Origin: CAVXJN01 sp963762165
GTDB taxonomy: Bacteria; Pseudomonadota; Gammaproteobacteria; JASBUN01
DNA length: 64,000 bases
Direction of reading: 5' to 3'
Assembly: GCA_963762165.1 (NCBI GenBank)
Contig: CAVXJN010000003.1
Coordinates: 1,240,001 to 1,304,000, forward strand
The translations under genes were made by a program, and so were the position numbers. Below are positions 35,119 through 44,429 of this stretch, one piece after another (within the stretch, counting starts at the first letter, position 1; each line of letters begins with the position of its first letter). The notes beneath the pieces were generated by a model that had not been told where the DNA came from, did not search any database, and was given only the letters and a program-made list of their open reading frames with translations.

Positions 35119-37579
35119 ATGCAAGAGCATTATGACCACGCGTCCCTAGAGGCCGAAGCCCAGTGTTATTGGGACGAAAGCGGCAGTTTCGAGGTTTCCG
35201 AACGCGCCGACGCGCCCAAGTTCTACTGCTTGTCCATGTTTCCGTACCCCAGTGGCCGGCTGCACATGGGCCATGTTCGCAATTACACCATCGGCGACGT
35301 GATCAGCCGTTACCAGCGTATGCAGGGCAAGAATGTTCTGCAGCCGATGGGGTGGGACGCTTTCGGCCTGCCGGCAGAAAATGCTGCGATGAAAAACAAC
35401 GTCCCACCGGCGCGCTGGACCTATGAAAACATCGACTATATGCGCGGCCAGCTCAAACGTCTGGGTTTCGGCTATGACTGGCGTCGGGAACTCGCGACCT
35501 GCAAGCCGGAATATTACCGATGGGAGCAATGGCTGTTCACGAGGCTGTTGCGCAAAGGCCTGGTGTACAAGAAAACCGCGCCGGTGAACTGGTGCCCGAA
35601 CGATCTCACGGTGCTGGCCAATGAGCAGGTGATCGAAGGCCGCTGTTGGCGCTGCGATACACTGGTGGAACGGCGCGAAATCCCGCAGTGGTTCATGAAG
35701 ATCACTGCGTATGCCGATGAACTGTTGCAATGGATCGACAAGCTCGATGGTTGGCCGGAATCGGTACGTACCATGCAGCGCAACTGGATCGGGCGCTCCG
35801 AGGGCGTCGAGCTGGTGTTCGATCTGGACGGCTCCGACGAACATCTAACCGTCTATACGACCCGCCCCGATACCCTCATGGGCGTGACCTACGTTGCCGT
35901 GGCCGCCGAGCATCCGGTGGCATTGCGCGCAGCGAGCGCTGATTCCGAGCTGCAAGCCTTCATCGACCAATGCCGTCATACCAAGGTGGCGGAGGCGGAC
36001 ATGTCTGTGCTGGAGAAGAAGGGTATGGATGCGGGTGTGCGCGCCTTGCATCCGGTCAGCGGCGAGCGCGTTCCGGTTTATGTCGCCAATTTCGTTTTGA
36101 TGGAGTACGGATCGGGGGCGGTTATGGCGGTGCCGGCGCACGACCAGCGAGACTGGGAATTTGCGCACGCCTACGGCTTGCCGATCAAACAGGTCATTGC
36201 GCCGCTTGACGGCGGCGCCAGCGTGGATTTGCAGCAACAGGCATTTACCGATAAAGGCGTACTGGTGGATTCGGGCGAGTTCACCGGTATGACTTCGCAG
36301 CAGGCCTTCGACGCCATCGCCGATTGGCTGGCGGAACGCGGGCGCGGAAATCGGCAGCGTCAATTATCGTTTGCGGGATTGGGGCGTGTCCCGACAGCGT
36401 TATTGGGGGGCGCCGATTCCGGTGATCAACTGTCCCAGTTGCGGCACGGTTCCGGTGCCGGAAGATCAGCTGCCCGTAGTGCTTCCGGAGAACGTATCGT
36501 TCGACGGTGTGGGTTCTCCTCTGAAGCGTATGCCCGAGTTCTATCGCACCCAGTGCCCCGGTTGCGGCAGCGAGGCCGAACGTGAGACGGACACCTTCGA
36601 CACCTTTTTTGAATCGTCCTGGTACTTTGCCCGATTCGCCAGCTTCGACAACCGCAGCGCCATGCTCGACCGGCGCGCCGATCATTGGCTGCCCGTGGAT
36701 CAATACATCGGCGGTATCGAACACGCCATCCTGCACCTGCTGTATGCGCGGTTTTTTCATAAGCTGATGCGCGATGAGGGTTTGCTGAACACGGACGAAC
36801 CCTTCACCAACCTGCTCACCCAGGGCATGGTGCTCAAGGACGGCGCGAAGATGTCCAAGTCCAAGGGCAATACCGTCGATCCTCAGGCGCTGATCGAGCG
36901 TTTCGGCGCTGATACCGTGCGATTGTTCACCATGTTCGCCGCGCCGCCGGAACAGTCCTTGGAATGGTCGGATGCGGGCGTGGAGGGCGCGCACCGGTTT
37001 CTGCGGCGGCTGTGGGCCCAGGTCTGGGAGCATCTGCCAGCGGCGGTGCGGTCGAGCCGCTGCACGCCGGCAGACTCGACGATGGGCAGCAAGTCGTTGC
37101 GTCGCAAAGCCCATGAGACCATCGCCAAGGTCAGTGACGATGTCGGCCGCCGCTATACGTTCAATACCGCCATCGCCGCCAACATGGAGTTGGTCAACGC
37201 CATTGCGAAGTTCGACGACGGCTCCCCCCAGGGCCGCGCGGTGGTGCACGAAGCGCTGGAGTCGGTGGTTTTGATGTTGGCGCCCATCGTGCCCCACATC
37301 AGCCACGCGCTCTGGGGGCGCTGGGCCACGCGCACTGCGGTGATCGAAGCATCCTGGCCGTCGGTGGACGAGCAAGCGCTGGCACGGGATTCCTTGGAAC
37401 TGGTGGTGCAGGTCAACGGCAAGCTGCGCGCCCGGATTTCGGTGCCCGCTGAGGCGGCTCGTCCGGCAATCGAACAGGCCGCGCTGGCGGACGAAAACGT
37501 GCAACGGTTCGTTGCGGGCAAGGCGCTGCAGAAGGTCATCGTGGTGCCGGGTAAGCTGGTGAACGTGGTGGTGAAGTAA
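35119..37579 (+). CDS. leuS: Leucyl-tRNA synthetase, one frameshift in this sequence
   Basis: LeuS is a class I synthetase charging tRNA-Leu. The N-terminal frame (ATG 35119) carries the HIGH-type motif YPSGRLHMGHVRNYT and the CP1 editing domain (TTRPDTLMGVTYVAVAAEHP). At about 36350-36352 one extra base shifts the frame before VNYRLRDWGVSRQRYWG; the second frame carries KMSKSKGN and the anticodon-binding and C-terminal domains. Correction gives 2460 nt, 819 aa, within the family range. The gene is essential, so the frameshift is almost surely an error. It begins the leuS-lptE-holA order. Confidence 0.95.
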
Positions 37580-37584
37580 CGGCC

Positions 37585-38099
37585 ATGGCTCGCGTGCGCT
37601 TTCGTCGCTACACCCTGAGCGCCTTTTTATGGCTGGCGCTGCTGTCGCTGAGCGCGTGCGGATTCCATCTGCGCGGTGCGGTGGAATATCCGCCCGCCAT
37701 GAAAGAAACTTATATCGACGGCAACGCCAACAGCGCCGTGGTGCGCGATTTGCGATTGAATCTCGAAGCATCAGGTGCCCACGTCGTGGAATCTCCCCAG
37801 GCGGCCGGGGCTAGTGTTGCATATGCTGAGCGAGCGATTCGATCGGCGGGTGTTGTCGGTCAGCAGCCAGGCGCAGGTGAGCGAGTATGAGCTGATTTAC
37901 TACGTGCGGTTTTCTGTTACGCGTGCCGACGGCGTGCAATTGCTCGCCCCGCAGGAGGTCAAAGTGGTGCGCGAATACCGTTATGATCCCAATCAGGTGC
38001 TCGGCTCTTCGTCCGAAGAAACGCCTGTTGCAGCAGGAAATGCAGCGCGATGTCTCGCAGCTCATCCTGCGGCGCCTCGCCCATGCCCGCTCACCCTGA
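37585..38099 (+). CDS. lptE: LPS-assembly lipoprotein LptE, two frameshifts in this sequence
   Basis: LptE plugs the LptD barrel that inserts LPS into the outer membrane. The signal peptide ends in the lipobox LSAC with GFHLRGAVEYPP after it. An extra G in GGGG (37807-37810) breaks the frame before LVLHMLSERFDRRVLSV. An extra C at 38024-38025 breaks it again before LLQQEMQRDVSQLILRRL. The final stop is TGA 38097-38099. Correction gives 513 nt, 170 aa. Position after leuS is canonical. Confidence 0.87.
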
Positions 38100-38114
38100 A
38101 GCGAGCCGCGTTCC

Positions 38115-39154
38115 ATGCGTCTGAAGCTCGAGCAACTCGCCGCTCATTGCGCCAAATCGCTGTTGCCGGTTTATCTCATCAGCGGCGACGAGCCGTTGCA
38201 GGCTCAGGAAGCCGCGGACTGCGTGCGCTAAGCCGCCCGCGCCCAGGGCTTCAGCGAGCGCCAGGTGATGGAGGCCGGACGGGGTTTCGATTGGAATCTG
38301 CTGGCGCAAGAGGCCGACAGCATGTCGTTGTTTGCCGAGCGCAAGGCTAATCGATCTGCGCATGCCGGCGAAGCCGGGAGATGCCAGGCAGCAAGGCCCT
38401 GCAGGCGTACTGCGCGCGGCCACCCGAGGACACCGTATTGCTGATCAGTTGCGCTAAGCTCGATCGCAGCGCGGTGCGCAGCAAATGGGTGCAGGCGGTG
38501 GAGGCGGCGGGCGCGCTGGTCCAGGTGTGGCCGGTAGAGGCGCGCAATCTGGCGGATTGGATTCAGCGACGCATGCGAGCCCGGGACTTGCAACCGACCC
38601 GCGAAGCGGCGGCGATGCTCGCCGAACGGGTCGAAGGTAATCTGCTTGCGGCGGCCCAGGAAATCGACAAGCTCATTTTGTTGCACGGCGAGGGGCGTGT
38701 CGGCCCCGATACGGTTGCCGCGGCAGTGAGCGACAGCGCGCGTTTCGACGTGTTCGGTCTGGTGGATGTGGCGCTGGCGGGCAATTCGGCCCGGGTCGCA
38801 CGCATGTTCGCAGGATTGCACGCAGAAGGCGTCGCGCCCGCATTGATCGCCTGGGCCCTTGGCCGCGAGATCCGCACACTGGCTGCGATCGCCGCCGACG
38901 CGCAGGCGGGCGCATCCCTTGAAACCGTGCTGACCCGCCACAAGGTATGGGATCGCCGCAAGCCGCTGGTGCGTGATGCAGTCAAGCGACACGACGCGGC
39001 GAAATGGCGCGATCTGGTGCTCGATTGCGGCCGTTGTGAACGCCTGGCGAAAGGCGCGGCAGCAGGCAACGCCTGGGACGAACTGTTACAATTGGCGTTA
39101 CGGTTGTCCGGAACGGACTTGTTTGGGGGCCGGGGGAAGCGCGCGTCCATTTGA
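38115..39154 (+). CDS. holA: DNA polymerase III subunit delta, stop codon and two frameshifts
   Basis: HolA opens the beta clamp in the clamp loader. The ATG at 38115 starts MRLKLEQLAAHCAKSL. The frame meets TAA at 38229-38231 where a Gln would fit (CVR-stop-AARAQGF). An extra G at 38345-38346 and an extra A at 38386 then shift the frame to the long C-terminal part (SKALQAYCARPPEDTVLLIS, FDVFGLVDVALAG). Removing both extra bases gives 1038 nt, 345 aa, close to the 343 of E. coli. An essential gene; errors are likely. Confidence 0.87.
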
Positions 39155-39240
39155 CGCTGTGTTGACGCCACGCCGGGATTCTCGCGCGGCCGCCAGATAC
39201 CGCCGAAACTTTATTTCCACGATCTTTGCGATGCTATGAA

Positions 39241-40524
39241 ATGAGTGCCGAGCCACAGTCGCCGCAATTGCAGATTCCCGCCTACATGGCGGAACTGGGG
39301 CGTCGTGCCCGGCGTGCCGGGCGCGCCATGGCGCGGGCTGAGTCGGGCGCGAAAAATTCCGCCTTGCGTGCCATCGCCGACGCCCTGGAGCGCGATGCAA
39401 AGGCGCTCGGGAACGCCAACGCCATCGATCTGGAGGCGGGCCGCAAAGCGGGTTTGAGCGATGCCTTGCTCGATCGTCTGGAATTGACGCCGGCACGAAT
39501 TGCCGCCATGGCGGACGGCTTGCGGCAGGTGGCGGAACTGCCCGATCCGGTTGGCATAATCAGCGATTTGCAGTACCGCCCCAGCGGCATCCAGGTCGGC
39601 CGGATGCGAGTGCCGCTCGGGGTAATCGGAATCATTTATGAATCGCGCCCCAACGTTACGGCGGACGCCGCGGCGCTTTGCCTCAAGTCCGGCAATGCCG
39701 CGATTCTGCGCGGCGGCTCGGAGGCGATCCATTCCAATCGCGCCATCGCCGACTGCGTGCAAGCCGGATTGGAGCAGGCCGGCCTGCCGCGCGAGGCAGT
39801 GCAAGTGGTCGAGACCACCGACCGGGATGCGGTAGGCGAATTGATCCGCATGCAAGCTTACGTGGACGTTATCGTACCGCGCGGCGGCAAGGGTCTGATC
39901 GAGCGGGTGAGTCGTGAGGCGCGGGTGCCGGTGATCAAACATCTCGACGGCGTCTGTCATGTCTATGTCGATGATGACGCCGACCTGGAAAAGGCGATTC
40001 AGGTGGCGTTCAATGCCAAGACGCAGCGCTATGGCACCTGCAATACCATGGAGACGTTGTTGGTGGCGGAGTCGGTGGCGGCAAGCGTATTGCCCGAACT
40101 GGTGAATATGCTGCGGGAAAAAGGCGTTGAAGTGCGCGGCTGTGAGACCACCCAGACCATCACGCCGGGTATCAGCGCGGCGCGGGAGGAGGATTGGGCG
40201 GAAGAATATCTGGCGCCGATTCTCGCGGTCCGCGTGGTCAAAGATCTCGACGAGGCCATGGAACACATCGAAACCTATGGTTCCCACCATACGGACAGCA
40301 TCATTACCGAAAACTTTGCCCATGCCCGGCGTTTTTTGCGGGAGGTGGACTCCAGCTCGGTGATGGTCAATGCGTCGACCCGCTTTGCGGATGGCTTTGA
40401 ATATGGCCTGGGGGCCGAAATCGGCATCAGTACCGACAAGCTTCATGCACGCGGCCCCGTGGGTCTCGAAGGGCTGACTACACAGAAATTCGTGGTGCTT
40501 GGTGACGGTCACATTCGCAAGTAG
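39241..40524 (+). CDS. proA: Gamma-glutamyl phosphate reductase
   Basis: ProA reduces gamma-glutamyl phosphate to glutamate semialdehyde in proline synthesis. The 427-residue product has IYESRPNVTADAAALCLKSG, the catalytic cysteine in RYGTCNTMETLLV, and SSVMVNASTRFADGFEYGLG. I prefer the ATG at 39241; a TTG five codons earlier is possible. No proB is adjacent. The placement between holA and nadD also occurs in pseudomonads. The frame is intact. Confidence 0.96.
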   Translation: MSAEPQSPQLQIPAYMAELGRRARRAGRAMARAESGAKNSALRAIADALERDAKALGNANAIDLEAGRKAGLSDALLDRLELTPARIAAMADGLRQVAELPDPVGIISDLQYRPSGIQVGRMRVPLGVIGIIYESRPNVTADAAALCLKSGNAAILRGGSEAIHSNRAIADCVQAGLEQAGLPREAVQVVETTDRDAVGELIRMQAYVDVIVPRGGKGLIERVSREARVPVIKHLDGVCHVYVDDDADLEKAIQVAFNAKTQRYGTCNTMETLLVAESVAASVLPELVNMLREKGVEVRGCETTQTITPGISAAREEDWAEEYLAPILAVRVVKDLDEAMEHIETYGSHHTDSIITENFAHARRFLREVDSSSVMVNASTRFADGFEYGLGAEIGISTDKLHARGPVGLEGLTTQKFVVLGDGHIRK

Positions 40525-40611
40525 TGTTTGTAGCGCGTCTGCGCTCGACCGCGTACAACCACGAATCGCGCCCGTAAATTCGTCGACCTCGGTTCCCGCG
40601 GCATCGGCGCC

Positions 40612-41244
40612 ATGATCGGCGTATTCGGCGGCACCTTCGATCCCATCCATTTTGGTCACCTGCGCCCGGCGCTCGAGTTATTGCAGCAATTGCAACTCGA
40701 GGAAGTGCGGTTCATCCCTTGCCGCAATCCGCCGCACCGTGAAATGCCGGGCGCGACGCCCGCCCAGCGGCTGCAGATGGTGCGTGTTGCGATGGAAGGC
40801 GTGCCCGGGTTCCGGGTCGATACCCGCGAACTCGACCGCGACGGCGCGTCCTATATGGTCGATACGCTCAAGAGTCTGCGCGCGGAGTTACCGCAGGCGC
40901 GCTTGTGCCTGTTGTTGGGAATGGATGCCTTGCTGGGGTTTCAGCGCTGGCACAGGTGGCAGGAGATATTGGAATTGGCCCACTTGGTGGGCGCCCACCG
41001 CCCCGGCTGGGCGCCGCCGCGGCAGGGTGAATTCGCGACGTTGATGAAATCGCGCCGGGCGGTGAAAACCGCCGAGCTGGAAGCAAAGGCCGCGGGTTTG
41101 ATACTGCTGCAGCCGGTAACGCAGTTGGAGATATCGGCGACCGCGATTCGCGCCTTGATCGCGGCCGGGGCCAGCGCGAGATTTTTGTTGCCCGATCCAG
41201 TTCGTGAGCTGATCGAGCGAGAGGCGATTTATCATAGCGGTTGA
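40612..41244 (+). CDS. nadD: Nicotinate-nucleotide adenylyltransferase
   Basis: NadD makes deamido-NAD+ from nicotinate mononucleotide. The 210-residue product starts with the nucleotidyltransferase motif GVFGGTFDPIHFGHL and has the C-terminal ISATAIRALIAAG (the ISSTxxR-type motif). Typical neighbour of rsfS. Confidence 0.96.
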   Translation: MIGVFGGTFDPIHFGHLRPALELLQQLQLEEVRFIPCRNPPHREMPGATPAQRLQMVRVAMEGVPGFRVDTRELDRDGASYMVDTLKSLRAELPQARLCLLLGMDALLGFQRWHRWQEILELAHLVGAHRPGWAPPRQGEFATLMKSRRAVKTAELEAKAAGLILLQPVTQLEISATAIRALIAAGASARFLLPDPVRELIEREAIYHSG

Positions 41245-41314
41245 AGCGTACCGCGAGCCCCGGCGATGTTGGCGCCGGTCCAGATGCAACCATGGAGGTC
41301 ACGAGCGAATCCGC

Positions 41315-41662
41315 ATGCAACCAAAGCAACTTGAAAACCTGGCGATCGAAGCTTTGAACGAACTCAAAGCAGTGGACGTGCGTGTGCTCGATGTCCACGA
41401 CCGTTCTTCGTTTACCGACGTTATGATCGTTGCCAGCGGCACTTCGAATCGGCATGTTCGTTCCCTTGCTGACAACGTCGGCAAACGCGCCAAAGAACAG
41501 GGCGTTCGGTTGTTGGGTATGGAAGGCGAGCGCGAAGGCGAATGGATTTTGGTGGATCTCGGTGATGTGGTGGTGCATGTCATGCAGCCGCAAATCCGCG
41601 ATTTTTATAATCTGGAAAAGCTTTGGTCTACCGGACAGCCCGAAACCAATCAGGCGCGATAG
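41315..41662 (+). CDS. rsfS: Ribosomal silencing factor RsfS
   Basis: RsfS binds L14 and blocks subunit joining during starvation. The 115-residue product has VRVLDVHDRSSFTDVMIVAS, TSNRHVRSLADNV and the C-terminal DVVVHVMQPQIRDFYNLEKL. It lies between nadD and rlmH as in most bacteria. Confidence 0.96.
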   Translation: MQPKQLENLAIEALNELKAVDVRVLDVHDRSSFTDVMIVASGTSNRHVRSLADNVGKRAKEQGVRLLGMEGEREGEWILVDLGDVVVHVMQPQIRDFYNLEKLWSTGQPETNQAR

Positions 41663-41711
41663 GCCTTCGGGCGCAGACGTCCGGAGTCCGACCGGAGCCG
41701 GGGCGGAACGA

Positions 41712-42179
41712 ATGATCGTTCATTTGCTCGCGGTCGGTACGCGTATGCCGCAATGGGTGGAGCAGGGCTTTCGCGAATATGCGTCGCGTCTGCCGCCCGA
41801 ATGCGCGCTGAAGCTGGTGGAGGTCGCGGCCGGAAGAAGAACCAAGGGCGCAGACCTGGCCCGCATCCGGCGCGCCGAAGGCGAGCGCATGCTGGCGCTG
41901 ATGCCAACCGGGGCGCGCGCGGTCGCGTTGGAGGTGAACGGCCGTTCGTTCAGCACCGAGGCGCTGTCGCAGCAGTTGGCGCAATGGCTACAGGACGGCC
42001 GGGACGTCGCACTGCTGGTGGGGGGGCCGGAAGGTCTCGATGATGCTTGCCGCCAGCGTGCCGACACGACCTGGTCGTTATCGCCTCTGACGTTGCCCCA
42101 CCCCTTGGTCCGGGTGGTGTTGGCGGAGCAGCTCTACCGCGCCTGGAGCCTGCTCAAAGGCCACCCATACCACCGCTGA
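41712..42179 (+). CDS. rlmH: 23S rRNA pseudouridine-1915 N3-methyltransferase
   Basis: RlmH is a SPOUT-class methyltransferase acting on pseudouridine 1915 of 23S rRNA. The ATG at 41712 (MIVHLLAVGTRMPQWV) gives 155 residues, the E. coli length; the longer in-frame extension across rsfS is rejected. The SAM-binding knot has LLVGGPEGLD and the C-terminal LPHPLVRVVLAEQLYRAW. It shares one base with maf. Confidence 0.96.
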   Translation: MIVHLLAVGTRMPQWVEQGFREYASRLPPECALKLVEVAAGRRTKGADLARIRRAEGERMLALMPTGARAVALEVNGRSFSTEALSQQLAQWLQDGRDVALLVGGPEGLDDACRQRADTTWSLSPLTLPHPLVRVVLAEQLYRAWSLLKGHPYHR

Positions 42180-42778
42180 TGTCCGCAGCGCCGCCACAGA
42201 TTTACCTCGCTTCCCAGTCCCCGCGCCGGCGCGAGCTGCTGGATCAAATCCAGGTGCGCTATCGCGTGCTGCCGACAACGGTGCACGAGCAGGTCGCCGA
42301 CGGTGAGTCGGCGGCCGCATATGTGCAACGGGTGGCGCTGGATAAGGCGCGCGCAGGCTGGTCGGCCCCCGACCGGCCTTTGGATCTACCCGTGTTGGGC
42401 GCCGATACGGAAGTGATCGTCGATCACTTGGTGCTTGGCAAACCGAGCGGCCGCGCGCACGGCCTCGCGCTGTTGCGCAGACTCTCGGGTCGCAGTCATG
42501 ATGTGCTCAGCGCAGTCGCCATCGTCCAGGGAGAGCGCGAACAGGTCGCACTGAGCCGCAGCAAGGTGTGGTTCCGGGTGCTGTCCGACGCCGAGATGGA
42601 GGCTTATTGGGACACGGGAGAACCCGCCGGCAAAGCCGGCGCATACGCTATCCAGGGACGGGGAGCGGCATTCGTGCAGCGCCTCGATGGGAGCTATTCC
42701 GCAGTCATGGGCCTGCCCCTCTACGAAACGAGCGAACTGCTGTCCAGCTTCGGGGTGAATGTGCTCGCAGCGCCGTGA
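42179..42778 (+). CDS. maf: Maf-like nucleotide pyrophosphatase
   Basis: Maf proteins hydrolyse dTTP/UTP or modified nucleotides as house-cleaning enzymes. The 199-residue product starts with LASQSPRRRELLDQI and has LGADTEVIVDHLVLGKP and AGAYAIQGRGAAFV, resembling the dTTP/UTP (YhdE) subgroup that neighbours rng in E. coli. Start ATG 42179 overlaps rlmH. Confidence 0.93.
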   Translation: MSAAPPQIYLASQSPRRRELLDQIQVRYRVLPTTVHEQVADGESAAAYVQRVALDKARAGWSAPDRPLDLPVLGADTEVIVDHLVLGKPSGRAHGLALLRRLSGRSHDVLSAVAIVQGEREQVALSRSKVWFRVLSDAEMEAYWDTGEPAGKAGAYAIQGRGAAFVQRLDGSYSAVMGLPLYETSELLSSFGVNVLAAP

Positions 42779-42880
42779 CCTGGTTCGCGGACGCCGCGGC
42801 GGTTGCGGCTTGGTCGCCCAGTGCCTTGAAATGAGCGCCAATACGGGCGTTTCCGGTCCGTCCTCACGTATACTCAAGAC

Positions 42881-44352
42881 ATGAGCGAAGAAATATTGAT
42901 CAATGTAACGCCCCGTGAAACGCGCGTGGCGTTGGTGGAAAACGGTGTATTGCAGGAACTCTATATCGAACGGACCAGTCGCCGCGGTCTGATCGGCAAC
43001 ATCTACAAGGGGCGGGTGTGTCGTGTCCTGCCGGGCATGCAGGCCGCATTCGTCGACATTGGCCTGGATCGCGCTGCATTTCTGCACGCCTCGGACGTCG
43101 CGACCAATCTCACCGAAGGCGAGAATCTCGGTACCACTGGCAACGAAAATATTGCCGAGCTGCTGCGCGAAGGACAGGAGGTCCTGGTGCAGGTAGTGAA
43201 AGATCCCTTGGGGACCAAGGGCGCTCGGCTGACCACCCACATCACCATTCCCTCGCGTGCGCTGGTGTTCCTGCCGGGCGAATCCACGGTCGGGATATCG
43301 ACCAAGATCGATGACGAAATCGAGCGCCAGCGCTTGAAGGAAATCGTCGGCGCGTTTGTCTCGGAGTCGGCCGCGGGCGGCTATATCGTGCGCACGGCTG
43401 CGGAAGGCGTGGCCGCGGACGAATTGGCGCGGGACCGGGATTTCCTGCTCAAGCTCTGGCAGTCCATCAGCGAGCGTGCCGGCACGGTGCCAGCCCGGAC
43501 ATGTGGTCCATGAAGATCTGCAGCTGGCGTTGCGCACTTTGCGCGATCTGGTCAATGACGACATCGAGAAAGTGCGGGTCGATTCGCGGGAATCCTATGT
43601 CAGGACTGAGGGAGTTTGCCTCGAGTTTCATTCCCCAGCTCGCCGATCGACTCGAATACTATCCCGGCGAGCGGCCGATCTTCGATCTGTACAGCGTCGA
43701 GGACGAAATCCAGAAAGCACTCGAACGCAAGGTGCAACTCAAATCCGGCGGCTACGTGATCATCGACCAGACCGAGGCCATGACCACCGTGGACGTCAAT
43801 ACGGGTGCTTATGTCGGTCACCGCACGCTGGAAGAAACCATCTTCAAGACCAACCTGGAGGCGGCGCAGGCGATTGCGCGGCAACTGCGGCTGCGCAATC
43901 TCGGTGGCATCATCATCATCGATTTCATCGACATGTCCACGGACGAGCACAAACGCCAGGTGCTGCGGGCGCTGGAGAAGAGCCTGGAGAAGGATCACGC
44001 CCGCAGCCACATCACCGAAGTGTCGGCGCTCGGACTGGTGGAGATGACCCGCAAACGAACCCGCGAGAGCCTCGAGCACATTCTCTGCGAAGCCTGTGGC
44101 ACTTGTGGCGGCAGAGGCTCTTTGAAGACGCCGGAAACCGTCTGCTATGAAATATTCCGGGAGATCATCCGCGAAGCGCGCCAATACGACGCCGAGCAAC
44201 TGCTGGTCCTGGCGTCCCAGGAAGTCATCGATCTGCTGCTGGACGAAGAATCGGCGAGTCTTGCCGAACTGGAAGCGTTCGTCGACAAGCCGATCAAAAT
44301 GCAGGTTGAGGCGCTCTACACGCAGGAACAATACGATGTGGTGCCCATGTAG
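42881..44352 (+). CDS. rng: Ribonuclease G, two frameshifts in this sequence
   Basis: RNase G processes the 5' end of 16S rRNA and degrades some mRNAs. The first frame has the S1-like domain (GNIYKGRVCRVLPGMQAAFVD) through ELARDRDFLLKLWQSI. One extra base near 43486-43493 shifts to HEDLQLALRTLRDLVNDD. A second extra base at 43605 shifts to LREFASSFIPQ and the catalytic domain (GGYVIIDQTEAMTTVDVNTG) and zinc-link CEACGTCGGRG. Correction gives 1470 nt, 489 aa, identical to E. coli RNase G. A TATACT hexamer lies just before the start at 42869-42874. Confidence 0.93.
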
Positions 44353-44429
44353 CGTGCGCGGCGGGTGCGCCAGCCGCACCATGCCGCCAGCCGGACGCAA
44401 TCGGGCGCCGTATCGGTCCGTCGTAACTC

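Noticed and set aside
36281..37771. 496-codon minus-strand frame opposite leuS and lptE
   Set aside because: No recognisable motif; the plus strand encodes leuS with KMSKSKGN here.
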